From Legionella sp. (GTDB lineage: Bacteria > Pseudomonadota > Gammaproteobacteria > Legionellales > Legionellaceae), in NCBI GenBank assembly GCA_031291095.1, contig JARLJR010000124.1:1-64000 (forward strand): a stretch of 64,000 bases of DNA, read 5' to 3'. This document shows, one piece after another, positions 36,079 through 45,104 of this stretch. Numbering within the stretch: the stretch's first letter is position 1; the number at the start of each line of letters is the position of its first letter. A model generated the notes under the pieces. It did not search any database, was not told the origin of the DNA, and saw only the letters and a program-made list of their open reading frames with translations. A program made the position numbers and the translations under genes.

Positions 36079-37077
36079 CTACCGCTGATCCAACAAATGC
36101 AATTTCCACTTCCGAGAAAGAGCTTTAAGAACCGCCTGTCCACGAACACTGGTACCTGCTTTATCAAGACGAGGAGAATAAACTGCAATCGCCATTTTAT
36201 TGGGTATAATCGCAATGATCCCCCCACTAACCCCGCTTTTTGATGGAATCCCAATTGTAACAAACCACGATCCACTTTTTTCATAAATCCCATTAATCAC
36301 CATTTCAGACAAGACATCACGCACAAACTCAGGAGCAATAACCTGTTGTTTGGTTATTGGGTTAATTCCATGATTTGCCAAGGTTGCCCCCATTAAAGCC
36401 AGCTGTTTGGTATTCACCATAATCGAGCAAGCCTTAGTGTATCTATCTAAAACCTCATCCGGCTCACCAACAAGCATGTCACGGGATTTTAGTAATTGAG
36501 CTATTGCATGATTACGTCTATTGGTCTGTGATTCTGATGCATAAATTTTCTGGCTTAAAAATGGTTTGCCATCACTTAAGCTCCCAATAAACGATAAAAG
36601 ACGATTCCATTTCTGAGTTGAATCATCCCCCTTGATGTAGCTCGTAGTTTGTATGGCACCGAGATTAACAAAGGGATTATGAGGTGTATTCTGCTCTAGA
36701 GATCGAATTGAATTAAAGGGTTCCCCAGTGGCTTCAAGACCGATGTTATTAAAAATAATCTCTTCGCCATTATCCGCTAATGCCAAGGCATAGGCAAAAA
36801 TTTTGGACATGGATTGCAAGGAAAACAAGGTCTCTGCATTACCTACTGACAGCGATTGCCCATCAACAGTTACAATAGAAATAGCGAATAACTCAGGGTC
36901 AACCTTTGCCAACTCCGGAATATAAGATGCCTGCTTTCCTTGCGTAATCGCTTTATCCTTTTCGTAGAGGGTATTTAATGTGGTCGTCGCATCGTTGGGT
37001 AAGCTATTTTGGTTAAAAGAGTAGGAAGGGTAATAAAATAGGCAGAGGATTATAAAAATGCTGATTTTGGTTTTCAT
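36079..37077 (-). CDS. glsA: Glutaminase A, periplasmic form
   Basis: 332 residues. An N-terminal signal peptide (MKTKISIFIILCLFYYPSYS) precedes a serine-dependent beta-lactamase-like glutaminase domain that converts glutamine to glutamate and ammonia. Active-site S89 and K92 lie in QSMSK; SESQTNRRNHA and GIPSKSGVSGG are family blocks. NPFVNLGAI carries a Leu where most glutaminases have Ala (NPFINAGAI), a small departure. Most bacterial GlsA proteins are cytosolic, so the export signal is notable and suggests scavenging of external glutamine. The gene starts 23 bp after the ilvE stop on the same strand and probably shares its transcript. Confidence 0.9.
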   Translation of the reverse strand: MKTKISIFIILCLFYYPSYSFNQNSLPNDATTTLNTLYEKDKAITQGKQASYIPELAKVDPELFAISIVTVDGQSLSVGNAETLFSLQSMSKIFAYALALADNGEEIIFNNIGLEATGEPFNSIRSLEQNTPHNPFVNLGAIQTTSYIKGDDSTQKWNRLLSFIGSLSDGKPFLSQKIYASESQTNRRNHAIAQLLKSRDMLVGEPDEVLDRYTKACSIMVNTKQLALMGATLANHGINPITKQQVIAPEFVRDVLSEMVINGIYEKSGSWFVTIGIPSKSGVSGGIIAIIPNKMAIAVYSPRLDKAGTSVRGQAVLKALSRKWKLHLLDQR

Positions 37078-37100
37078 TGATACCCGCCTTTGCTAAACAA

Positions 37101-38009
37101 TTATTTAGTTAAATAGGTCAAATAATTCTGAAACTGACTATTTTTACCTCGGACCAGTTCCATGTATGCTGCTTTTATTAATTTTGTAATACGGCCCACC
37201 CCCTCTTGCCCAAAATGTTTGTCATTAATTGAACGAATTGCTGTGACCTCAGCTGCTGTTCCGGTAAAAAATGCCTCATCTGCTTGATATGCTTCATCTA
37301 CGGTAATATTTTCTTCAATGACATCGAGCTCTAATGTGCCTGCTAGCTGTATAATCGTATTCCGGGTAATGCCTGAGAGAATTCCACCTAATTTAGGGGT
37401 ATAAATCAGGTCATTTTTAACCATGAAAAAGTTTTCGCCGGAACCTTCAGTGATGTAACCATTAGAGTCAAGGAATAAGGCTTCATGATAATGAGTTCCC
37501 TGTAGCTCTAATGAGGCAAGAATGCTATTAACATAATGACCGCAAAGTTTTGCATCAACGACTGTTGAATCAGGATGAATGCGTATATAACAGCTGGTTT
37601 TGATATCCACACTCTCATGAGGAAGATATGCTCCCCATGGCCAACAGGCAATCGCTAAAACAACGGGATTGCCAATGGGATTTACCCCCAATTTTCCATA
37701 ACCATAAAAAGCGATAGGACGTATATAGCCTTCATCAAGCTTATTTATTGCAACAACCTCTTTAATTGCATCAATAACTTCTTCTTTGGAATACTCTAAA
37801 ACCATTCTTAATGCTGAAGCGGAATAAAAAAGGCGATTAATATGATCTTCTAATCGAAAAATGGCAGGACCTTGCTCTGTCTTATAAAAACGTATCCCTT
37901 CAAATGCACCACCACCGTAATGAAGCGTATGAGAGAGAACATGTGTTTTTGCTTCAGTCCATGGTACAAAAACCCCATCTTGCCAAATTACTTCTGTAGT
38001 ATTCATCAT
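37101..38009 (-). CDS. ilvE: Branched-chain amino-acid aminotransferase
   Basis: 302 residues, normal for class IV aminotransferases. HTLHYGGGAFEGIRFY near the N terminus, the Lys-bearing segment DAKLCGHYVNSILA, and EGSGENFF are the PLP-binding family blocks. The enzyme interconverts leucine, isoleucine and valine with their 2-oxo acids using glutamate/2-oxoglutarate. ATG 38009 (MMNTTEV) follows GGGA; the ATG three bases later is equally possible, and the longer frame to 38048 has no support. Together with glsA this forms a small glutamate/amino-acid unit. Confidence 0.92.
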   Translation of the reverse strand: MMNTTEVIWQDGVFVPWTEAKTHVLSHTLHYGGGAFEGIRFYKTEQGPAIFRLEDHINRLFYSASALRMVLEYSKEEVIDAIKEVVAINKLDEGYIRPIAFYGYGKLGVNPIGNPVVLAIACWPWGAYLPHESVDIKTSCYIRIHPDSTVVDAKLCGHYVNSILASLELQGTHYHEALFLDSNGYITEGSGENFFMVKNDLIYTPKLGGILSGITRNTIIQLAGTLELDVIEENITVDEAYQADEAFFTGTAAEVTAIRSINDKHFGQEGVGRITKLIKAAYMELVRGKNSQFQNYLTYLTK

Positions 38010-38205
38010 AATTTTTTCCCGGGATATTGAGGTCAAATAAAGGATCAAGCACGAGTGCGCCCTATTCTTGAGAATATTATTTTCAAGTATAGATGATGAT
38101 TTATTGTTATATTTACGAATCGCGTGATTATTATTTAAACTAATAAGTTAGATATTAATCCAATACTGGCTATACTTAATAAGGGTAACTTTGATGTAAG
38201 CTGTT

Positions 38206-40578
38206 ATGACCCCACCCAAACAAGAATGGCTAATCGATGATAAGATAAATATTTATCGCATTAATCGAGGCCGCGTCAAATTAACAAACACATTAATACC
38301 TGGTTATAGCCTGGGGTTAGGACTTTTATTCTGTAAGTTTGCTGAAACGGAACAATGGAATGAGTTTTATACTCTAATCGATAGTATTAATGACTGGAAA
38401 GAAGATGAACATTTATTGGAGCAAGTTCTGCGGCTCAAGGAAACCCAGGAGTGGATCCAGGCCAATGAAAAATATAAAGAACTTTTGTCCCAATTTCCAG
38501 GACTTAAAAATCTAGCTTTTAGCGATCAAATTCAACAATTGGTTTCATCCTTGCACATCAGCCCCGAACAACGACATTGCTTATTAAGCGTAGAGATTCC
38601 TAATGATCCATTCATGGACGAGTTTATTGATATGCTGGAAACTTCGCAAAACCTACATTTGCGCCTTGGCTCTCCACATGAGACAGACGCCACAGCCCGT
38701 TCTGAATTTGAATCCTATCAAGTTTTACCTAAACAAAGATTCATAGAGGTACTACAAAAACTTCCGGCCAATGTCCCAATTTTAATGAGTACAGGACGAA
38801 AAATTTTTGCGATTTATCATCGATTATCCTCAAATGAATGGATTTATTATAATTCGAATCATTTAAAAATAATCCCGCCATTCACTAATGTAGACTCCCT
38901 ATCCAATTTTATCCTTAGTTCTGTTTATAAAAATGAATCTAAGGGCACACACATTCCACTAGGGCTAATAGTTCCCAAACAAAATAAAGACCTTGTTTTT
39001 GATTCTGGAGAGCTAGAGCGACTTTGTAGTGAATTTATCGATGAAAAAACCGCAGCCCAGCAAGTTATAACCACAGCGCTTGACGATTATCCCACCGACC
39101 ATTTAGCTCCTTTACATTTAGCCGTTTTGGCTAATGCTCAGAGAAATATAGAACAATTACTTACTCGCGGTGTTGAAGTAAACACTCTAGATGGCTTAGG
39201 GTTTTCAGCGCTTCATTATGCTACAGCGAGCGTTGCAAAAATCCTGATTGCTCATGGCGCTGATGTGAATCAGCCTGTAAAGAAAACAATACAACTCAAA
39301 GAGCCAAGCGAATCATTATATTACTCCATAGAGAATGTTACTCCTCTTTATATTGCTTGCAATTTCGGTGCGTTAGATAAGATCAAACTTTTAATTGCCC
39401 ATGGAGCAAACATCAATGCCTGCTCATCTACAGGCATGAACCCCATTATTATCGCCTTACTTAAAGGCCATGCAGAAGTGGTTAGTTATTTATTAGAAAA
39501 CAATGCTCAGGTTGATTCTTTACTTAGAAAACCTACAACTCCAGAGTTAATTACTCCCGATGAGAAGAGCCTGAGAGCACTGGATTTTTTTGGTGCAGTG
39601 TTCGCACCATTTTATGCAAATCATACTGCTGCAATGTGTGCTATTCGTAATGAAAATAGCGCGATGCTCAATCTATTAATTCAGCACCGTAATGTGGTTC
39701 ATGAAAAAGATCAATATGGTGTCACCTTATTACATCGGGTAATTTGGTCCAATAACCTGCTTTTAGCGAAACAGCTATTGGAAGGTGGAGCGGATCCGAA
39801 TGCATTGAGTGCTCCAGTGAATTCCCCAAGTTCGCTTATGAGCCCTCTTTATATTGCCTGCCTTCAAAATAACTTTAAAATGGCTCAATTACTGCTCCAG
39901 TATGGCGCATCAACTCGGATTAATAGTCCTGGTGAGTTATCCTGTTTACTTACTGTGATTGAAAATGGATCGTTGCCACTAGTTACCTTGCTTGCAGAGC
40001 ATGGAGCTAATTTTGGACAATTACATCAAGGTATTAGCCTACTTGATCTCGCTATTCGTCAAAAGCACTACCATTTAGTGGATTTATTATTGGCTCAAGG
40101 GATTGAGCCTAGAATGAATACGGGTTTTATTTCAACCTTACATCTTGCGATTTATCAAAGACATATTCCGACCATTAGTAAAATTTTATCTTGGTATGTA
40201 CACCATGGCATTCCTTGTAATGAAGAGATGAATATAAATAGCAAAAATATAGCCTTACTACTTAATCTCTATCAAGCATTAAAACATGCAATTCCCTTAC
40301 AAAAGCAATTATGCACCTGTCTTATGAATATTGAGCCAGCAGATCGTTTACCGGTAATAGAGCATGCTGTGTTATTTAGACATGGTGATAAGGCATTGTT
40401 TATAAAAATTGCGGAAGCAATTAAAGCTCAAGTTAACGCAACCCCGGAAGAAGTAATTTCCATAATTCAGACTGGAATGGTTGACGATATAGGTTTGTCT
40501 CAAGAAGGAAAAGATTTTTTAGACATGCTGATACAATTTGCTCGTGATTATAAAACCACGATGAGGTTAGCCTCGTAG
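38206..40578 (+). CDS. Ankyrin-repeat protein, effector candidate
   Basis: 790 residues. The first 290 residues form an unrecognised domain that includes an FILSSVYKNESKGTHIPLG stretch. From about 300 to 670 there are roughly eight to ten ankyrin repeats (LAPLHLAVLAN, FSALHYAT, TPLYIACNFGALDKIKLLIAHGA, SPLYIACLQNNFKMAQLLL and others). The last 110 residues are helical. No signal peptide or membrane segment is seen. Ankyrin proteins are a major class of Legionella translocated proteins that dock on host partners, so effector status is likely but unproven. The repeats are irregular, with inserts between units. No catalytic motif was identified in the N-terminal domain. Confidence 0.85.
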   Translation: MTPPKQEWLIDDKINIYRINRGRVKLTNTLIPGYSLGLGLLFCKFAETEQWNEFYTLIDSINDWKEDEHLLEQVLRLKETQEWIQANEKYKELLSQFPGLKNLAFSDQIQQLVSSLHISPEQRHCLLSVEIPNDPFMDEFIDMLETSQNLHLRLGSPHETDATARSEFESYQVLPKQRFIEVLQKLPANVPILMSTGRKIFAIYHRLSSNEWIYYNSNHLKIIPPFTNVDSLSNFILSSVYKNESKGTHIPLGLIVPKQNKDLVFDSGELERLCSEFIDEKTAAQQVITTALDDYPTDHLAPLHLAVLANAQRNIEQLLTRGVEVNTLDGLGFSALHYATASVAKILIAHGADVNQPVKKTIQLKEPSESLYYSIENVTPLYIACNFGALDKIKLLIAHGANINACSSTGMNPIIIALLKGHAEVVSYLLENNAQVDSLLRKPTTPELITPDEKSLRALDFFGAVFAPFYANHTAAMCAIRNENSAMLNLLIQHRNVVHEKDQYGVTLLHRVIWSNNLLLAKQLLEGGADPNALSAPVNSPSSLMSPLYIACLQNNFKMAQLLLQYGASTRINSPGELSCLLTVIENGSLPLVTLLAEHGANFGQLHQGISLLDLAIRQKHYHLVDLLLAQGIEPRMNTGFISTLHLAIYQRHIPTISKILSWYVHHGIPCNEEMNINSKNIALLLNLYQALKHAIPLQKQLCTCLMNIEPADRLPVIEHAVLFRHGDKALFIKIAEAIKAQVNATPEEVISIIQTGMVDDIGLSQEGKDFLDMLIQFARDYKTTMRLAS

Positions 40579-40600
40579 CCTGATTGCTTGCAACCAGGCT
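40577..40600. terminator. Hairpin repeat, family C, between convergent genes
   Basis: AGCCTGATTG-cttg-CAACCAGGCT is a 10-bp stem with one mismatch, starting on the last bases of the ankyrin gene and lying 15 bp before the convergent MFS stop. Confidence 0.6.
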
Positions 40601-40614
40601 GCATCGAAGGATTT

Positions 40615-41832
40615 TTAAGCCGCGCTAACCCGACTTAAGTAAGATTTTTCCTGATAAGCCAAAATAAGAAACCCGATTACTCCTGCTGCCAGAGTCACAG
40701 GAATTACCCCAATTCCATAAACAAAAGCTTGCGAATCATTAACCCCACCATAAGCATTAATCACAAAGCCAATTGTAGAGTGGAACGCATAGCCAAAAAT
40801 CATAATAATCATATTCGCAATTGCAGTGGCAAGACCAGCCTGATCTTCGGGCACATAAGTCGATATTTTATAGATAGCTAAAATCTGATAAGCACAACAA
40901 ACCCCTACCAGCGCAAAACTTATAGTAATGCTGGGTACTGCTAGAGTTCCTGTAATTAATAAGGCAAAGATTAAGCACATGATAATGCCTGAAGCAATAA
41001 TAGTTCCTAAGTAATAACCCGTTTTTTCGGCGATAAAACTTAATACTGGCGCTCCAAAGCACATACCTAAATAAATCATTGAGGGCAGATAAGTGGCTGT
41101 AGCACTATTTAACTGATAAGCCTCTTTTAAGAAAACCGGTCCCCAGACATCAGAAAACCCTTCAAGCGGTCCAAGCATTAGACCTGCAAAAAAGCACATC
41201 ATCATGATTTTACTGTTCGAGAAAATAGCTTTTATGTTGGCGCGGACCGACTCGTGTTGAACTGGCTTGGCATCGGGTACAATAAACCAGGTAATTGAAG
41301 CCAAAACCAAGCCCATTACAATAAATATCTCAACTACTTGTTTATAGCCCAACCACTGGCACAGATAACTTACTGGACCACCACCATAAATCGCACCTAG
41401 AAGTCCTATCATAACAGACAAACTTAGCATACGTGGGAAAAGACGCTCATTAAATGTCATGCGAATTATTTTAAAAACACCTAAGATTGCCGCTGAAGAG
41501 CCAACACCAATTAACGCCCTACCAACTAAGGGGTAAACCCAATGTTCTGCAAAAATAATCGGTAACAGCCCAATGACGGTCAGTAAAATACAACCCGTCA
41601 TTACTTTGCGTGGTCCGAAACGGTCCAACATAATACCAATAGGTAAATGCAGCAAGGAATAACCAAGGTAATAAACACCAGAGAATTGACCAAACTCTGT
41701 CGCATTAATATGAAACTGTGAGGTAATATCATTAAGCATGATACTTGGCATCACTCTTAATATATATTGGTAGGCATAAAAAATTGAAACGATAATCCAA
41801 ACAAACCAGGCGACAACGCGTGAAGCAGACAT
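40615..41832 (-). CDS. Major facilitator superfamily transporter
   Basis: 405 residues and 12 hydrophobic segments. The loop after segment 2 carries LDRFGPRKVM, the MFS signature (GxxxDRxGxR/K). The opening stretch (WFVWIIVSIFYAYQYILRVMPS) resembles amino-acid and nucleoside transporters of the Legionella Pht type and the wider phthalate-like family, so uptake of a small nutrient in the inner membrane is likely. The divergent Lrp gene and nearby palindromes suggest that the substrate or its product is an amino acid. TTG 41844 was rejected in favour of ATG 41832, which follows GAGGA. Confidence 0.85.
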   Translation of the reverse strand: MSASRVVAWFVWIIVSIFYAYQYILRVMPSIMLNDITSQFHINATEFGQFSGVYYLGYSLLHLPIGIMLDRFGPRKVMTGCILLTVIGLLPIIFAEHWVYPLVGRALIGVGSSAAILGVFKIIRMTFNERLFPRMLSLSVMIGLLGAIYGGGPVSYLCQWLGYKQVVEIFIVMGLVLASITWFIVPDAKPVQHESVRANIKAIFSNSKIMMMCFFAGLMLGPLEGFSDVWGPVFLKEAYQLNSATATYLPSMIYLGMCFGAPVLSFIAEKTGYYLGTIIASGIIMCLIFALLITGTLAVPSITISFALVGVCCAYQILAIYKISTYVPEDQAGLATAIANMIIMIFGYAFHSTIGFVINAYGGVNDSQAFVYGIGVIPVTLAAGVIGFLILAYQEKSYLSRVSAA

Positions 41833-41958
41833 AAGTATCCTCAAAATAAAGCAACCTAAAACACATCTTGCTCACTCTATGAGCAAGAGATATTTTATCG
41901 CATTTGGCTTGAAATTTTTTTTCAAAAATCAACATAAAAAGATTAAATTTGAATTAAA

Positions 41959-42016
41959 ATTTCATTTTTTCATAAAAAAATGAAATAAAATGCTATCATG
42001 AAAAATAATCATGATA
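41959..42016. promoter_or_regulatory. Two palindromes in the MFS / Lrp divergent region
   Basis: ATTTCATTTTTT-cata-AAAAAATGAAAT (41959-41986) is a perfect 12-bp inverted repeat, and TATCATG-n9-CATGATA (41994-42016) is a perfect 7-bp one. Both lie just upstream of the Lrp gene in AT-rich DNA, the usual setting for Lrp/AsnC operators. Autoregulation and control of the transporter are inferred. Confidence 0.5.
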
Positions 42017-42030
42017 CTTATTAGAATAAA

Positions 42031-42501
42031 ATGACCTTAGATCGAATTGATAAAAAGATTCTTGAAATCCTACAAGCAAATTGTCAAATTAGCAATCAAG
42101 AGCTCGCTGAGCGCGTGGCCCTATCGCCTTCCTCCTGCCTTCGCCGTGTTAGTTTATTAATGGATCATGGCTATATTAAAAAACAAGTTGCGCTCCTTGA
42201 GCCTGAAAAGCTAGGGTTAAACCTGACAGTGATTATCTTAGTAGGCCTAAATAGCCATCAGCCCGCCGTAATGGCGCAATTTGAGGAACATATTCGTTTT
42301 CTTCCTGAGGTGGTACAATGTTATTTGATTACAGGCCAATCAGCTGATTATTTATTAAAAGTAATAGTACCCGATTTAAACGCTTATCAGGCTTTTTTGC
42401 TAGAACAGTTAACTCGTATTAATTGTGTAAGTAGTGTGCACTCTAGTTTTATTTTAAGAACCATTTGTGAAACAACAGCACTGCCCTTAGAGCATTTATA
42501 A
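42031..42501 (+). CDS. Lrp/AsnC family transcriptional regulator
   Basis: 156 residues. The N-terminal winged helix (LDRIDKKILEILQ, then ISNQELAERVALSPSSCLRRV) is followed by an RAM/AsnC ligand-binding domain (VVQCYLITGQSADYLLKV). Lrp-type proteins form octamers or dimers of dimers and respond to amino acids. The gene is divergent from the MFS transporter and 48 bp upstream of the N-acetyltransferase gene on the same strand. Both are plausible targets. The start at ATG 42031 has only a weak ribosome site, but the domain begins immediately after it. Confidence 0.92.
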   Translation: MTLDRIDKKILEILQANCQISNQELAERVALSPSSCLRRVSLLMDHGYIKKQVALLEPEKLGLNLTVIILVGLNSHQPAVMAQFEEHIRFLPEVVQCYLITGQSADYLLKVIVPDLNAYQAFLLEQLTRINCVSSVHSSFILRTICETTALPLEHL

Positions 42502-42549
42502 ATACAAAAGCAAGCTACAGAACTATTCCTATTGGATAAGGGATGAATC

Positions 42550-43515
42550 ATGACAAAAGTTAACTTAGAACACTATCTCAAAAAAATACAGCTAACAGTT
42601 CCCGCAGCTCTTGTTGATTTATCACCAGTTGAGCGCCTTCAACTATTAAACGATATTTATTTTGCGCATGTTAAAACCTTCCCTTACTCCAACCTTGAGC
42701 TACGCCAGGTTTCCCAATATCATCCAGTTCAAAGAGTCCCTATTTCTTTTTTCAACTATCACTCGTTGCTTTCCGAAGAAAGACATGGAGGCTTTTGCTT
42801 TCAAACGGCGGCTTTACTCGCTGATGCTCTATCACAAATAGGATACCAAGTTAATTTGTGCGCAGCCCATGCCCTTTTAGGCGCCGCAGTAAATGCACCT
42901 AAGATGCTTGCATTTCCCCGTACGCATTTGATTTTAGATGTTCGCTTAGGTGAAAAACGCTTTTTACTTGATCCTGGATTAGGTTCATCATCACCCCGCT
43001 ATCCGGTACCCATAACAGAAACAGAAGAGCCGATGTTGCAAGATGGTGAAGAGTTCCGAGTTTGTCGAATAGATAATGTCTATGTACTTGATAAAAAAAC
43101 TCGCCAAGGTTGGTTCCATCAAACGCAATCAGATTTAGTGCCTATAAGTTCGAAAACTGCAGCATTCAACATGCTTAAATTACAACTTCACCCAGTCCCC
43201 CTAAATATACGTGATAATAAAACCGTGATTGGCATTATTACGGAGCAAGGGCGTAAATCATTATTCTGGGATGAGCAATCAGACTTATTAAAATTTTCTA
43301 AGCAAGAGAACGGTCAATATACCCAAATCGTTATCAATGACTTTGAAGAAGGACAACGGTTATTAGAGCAGGAGTTTGATATTCAGCATATTTCAGCTGA
43401 GGACTTAGCGAGTTATTGTACTAAGACTGTTTTACCTACTCCCAAAGTTGCATGGACAGTTGATTTTCCATTGGATAGAACTGATCTGGAAGATAATTTA
43501 ACTTATCGCTTGTGA
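42550..43515 (+). CDS. Arylamine N-acetyltransferase family protein
   Basis: 321 residues, slightly longer than the usual 270-290. The Cys-His-Asp triad is in place: RHGGFCFQ with C83, PRTHLIL with H126, and LLDPGLG with D141. Family members transfer acetyl groups from acetyl-CoA to arylamines, hydrazines or small amines. The residue after the Phe is Gln rather than the more usual Glu. A strong AAGGGA site precedes ATG 42550. Its position directly behind an Lrp regulator suggests a metabolic rather than detoxifying role. The C-terminal 110 residues diverge from typical NATs. Confidence 0.87.
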   Translation: MTKVNLEHYLKKIQLTVPAALVDLSPVERLQLLNDIYFAHVKTFPYSNLELRQVSQYHPVQRVPISFFNYHSLLSEERHGGFCFQTAALLADALSQIGYQVNLCAAHALLGAAVNAPKMLAFPRTHLILDVRLGEKRFLLDPGLGSSSPRYPVPITETEEPMLQDGEEFRVCRIDNVYVLDKKTRQGWFHQTQSDLVPISSKTAAFNMLKLQLHPVPLNIRDNKTVIGIITEQGRKSLFWDEQSDLLKFSKQENGQYTQIVINDFEEGQRLLEQEFDIQHISAEDLASYCTKTVLPTPKVAWTVDFPLDRTDLEDNLTYRL

Positions 43516-43527
43516 GAATAAAGGGGC

Positions 43528-43635
43528 ACGTCATCCCGAACACCGTGAGGGATCTTCTAAATGAGGCATAGTGCTATGAGTGAGTGCAATGCCACAATCA
43601 GGAGATCCTTCGTCGTAAACGCCTCAGGATGACGT
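43528..43635. repeat. Copy of the 109-bp inverted-repeat element
   Basis: Left end ACGTCATCCCGA at 43528-43539 and right end TCAGGATGACGT ending at 43635 match the array at 1-278, as do the interior GGATCTTCT and CAGGAGATCCTTCGTCGTAAAC stretches. It lies between the convergent N-acetyltransferase and aldehyde dehydrogenase genes and may act as a terminator for both. Confidence 0.8.
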
Positions 43636-43649
43636 ACAGTTTATAGACT

Positions 43650-45020
43650 CTACCCAAATAATGCCTTGATAATCTTCAACTTAAGATTCGTATAAGGCGG
43701 ATACTTTATAGGTGCTTCAAACCAAAATGGTTTTTTCAAAATACTTTTGAAATGACTAAATGTCTTAAATCCCGCTTCACCATGATAGTTCCCCATACCA
43801 CTTTCACCGACCCCACCAAAAGGAAGTTGCGAGCCGGTAATATGCATTAACACGTCGTTAATGCAGCCACCTCCAAAAGATACATCATGTAGAATTCGTT
43901 GTTGTACCGCTGCATCTTTACCAAATACATAAAGTGATAAGGGACGAGGACGGGCTTTTATCTCGAGCAGAGCCGCAGATAAATCAGTAAAGGGAATCAC
44001 TGGCAAAATAGGACCAAAAATTTCTTCATTCATAATTTCATCTGTAAAACGAACGTCTTTCAAAATTGTTGGTGCAATATAGTTTTCCTCTTCAATAACC
44101 TGCCCCCCGGTAAATAATTTTTGAGGGTCAATCAGCTTTTTTAAGCGCGCTACATGTTTTTGGTTAATAATACGCACATAACTTTCACTCTCAAGAGGAT
44201 TTAAACCGACAATCTGCTCAATTTGTTTTTTAAGCGTGTCAAGGAATAATTGGTAGATTGACTCCTCAACTAAAAGGTAATCAGGAGCAATACAAGTCTG
44301 GCCTGCATTTAAAAACTTCCCCCAAGTAATGCGTTGTGCGGAACGATTCAGATCGGCATCAGCAAAAACGAAACAGGGACTCTTTCCCCCAAGTTCTAAT
44401 GTTACTGGAGTTAAATGCTCTGCCGCCGCTTTGGCCACAATTCGCCCCACCGTGGTGCTGCCCGTAAAAAATAATTTATCAAAGCGATGCGTCAATAATT
44501 CCTGCGTCATCTCAACGTCTCCTTCCGCCACATAAAGATACGCCGGATCAAAATGTTGATTGATAAGTTGTGCGATTGCTGCAGAGGTATTCGGTGGCAA
44601 CTCACTGGGCTTAATAATACTGGTATTGCCTGCAGCCATGGCTGCAACTAATGGTGCAAAAGTCAGCTGATAAGGATAGTTCCAGGCTCCAATAATTAAG
44701 GTAGTGCCATAAGGCTCAGGAATTATAAAACTTTTTCCAGGTTGATTCGCCAGATCTGTTTTTACATTTTTGGGCTTTGCCCATTTGCCAACCCGTTTGA
44801 TGGCTGTATCGATTTCATGATAAATCAATGCTAATTCAGTAAGATAAGTTTCAAATTTCGATTTTTTTATATCTTTATGAATTGCTTGATAAAGAAGAGG
44901 CTCATTTTCTTTAATAATGCCTTTTAACTTGTGCAGTTGTTGTTTGCGGAAATTAATATCCTTAGCCGTCCCTGCAGCTGCAAACGCTCGTTGCTTTTCG
45001 ACAACAGAGTGAATATCCAT
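43650..45020 (-). CDS. Aldehyde dehydrogenase (class 3, fatty or aryl aldehyde type)
   Basis: 456 residues, the short length of class 3 enzymes. NAD(P)-binding and catalytic blocks include GAWNYPYQL, FTGSTTVGR, LELGGKSPCF with the general-base Glu, and GQTCIAPDY with the nucleophile Cys. PFGGVGESGMGNYHGE near the C terminus is typical of the class. The enzyme oxidises medium to long chain or aromatic aldehydes to acids. The C-terminal tail (NLKLKIIKALFG) is weakly hydrophobic, recalling membrane-attached fatty aldehyde dehydrogenases. Which aldehyde is used here is unknown. Confidence 0.9.
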   Translation of the reverse strand: MDIHSVVEKQRAFAAAGTAKDINFRKQQLHKLKGIIKENEPLLYQAIHKDIKKSKFETYLTELALIYHEIDTAIKRVGKWAKPKNVKTDLANQPGKSFIIPEPYGTTLIIGAWNYPYQLTFAPLVAAMAAGNTSIIKPSELPPNTSAAIAQLINQHFDPAYLYVAEGDVEMTQELLTHRFDKLFFTGSTTVGRIVAKAAAEHLTPVTLELGGKSPCFVFADADLNRSAQRITWGKFLNAGQTCIAPDYLLVEESIYQLFLDTLKKQIEQIVGLNPLESESYVRIINQKHVARLKKLIDPQKLFTGGQVIEEENYIAPTILKDVRFTDEIMNEEIFGPILPVIPFTDLSAALLEIKARPRPLSLYVFGKDAAVQQRILHDVSFGGGCINDVLMHITGSQLPFGGVGESGMGNYHGEAGFKTFSHFKSILKKPFWFEAPIKYPPYTNLKLKIIKALFG

Positions 45021-45104
45021 AAGTAGAATCCGTGCAAAGTTTTTATTGAATTCAGTATATACTATACAGTTAAGTAAAGATAATTGACCTTTATTGAGCG
45101 CATC

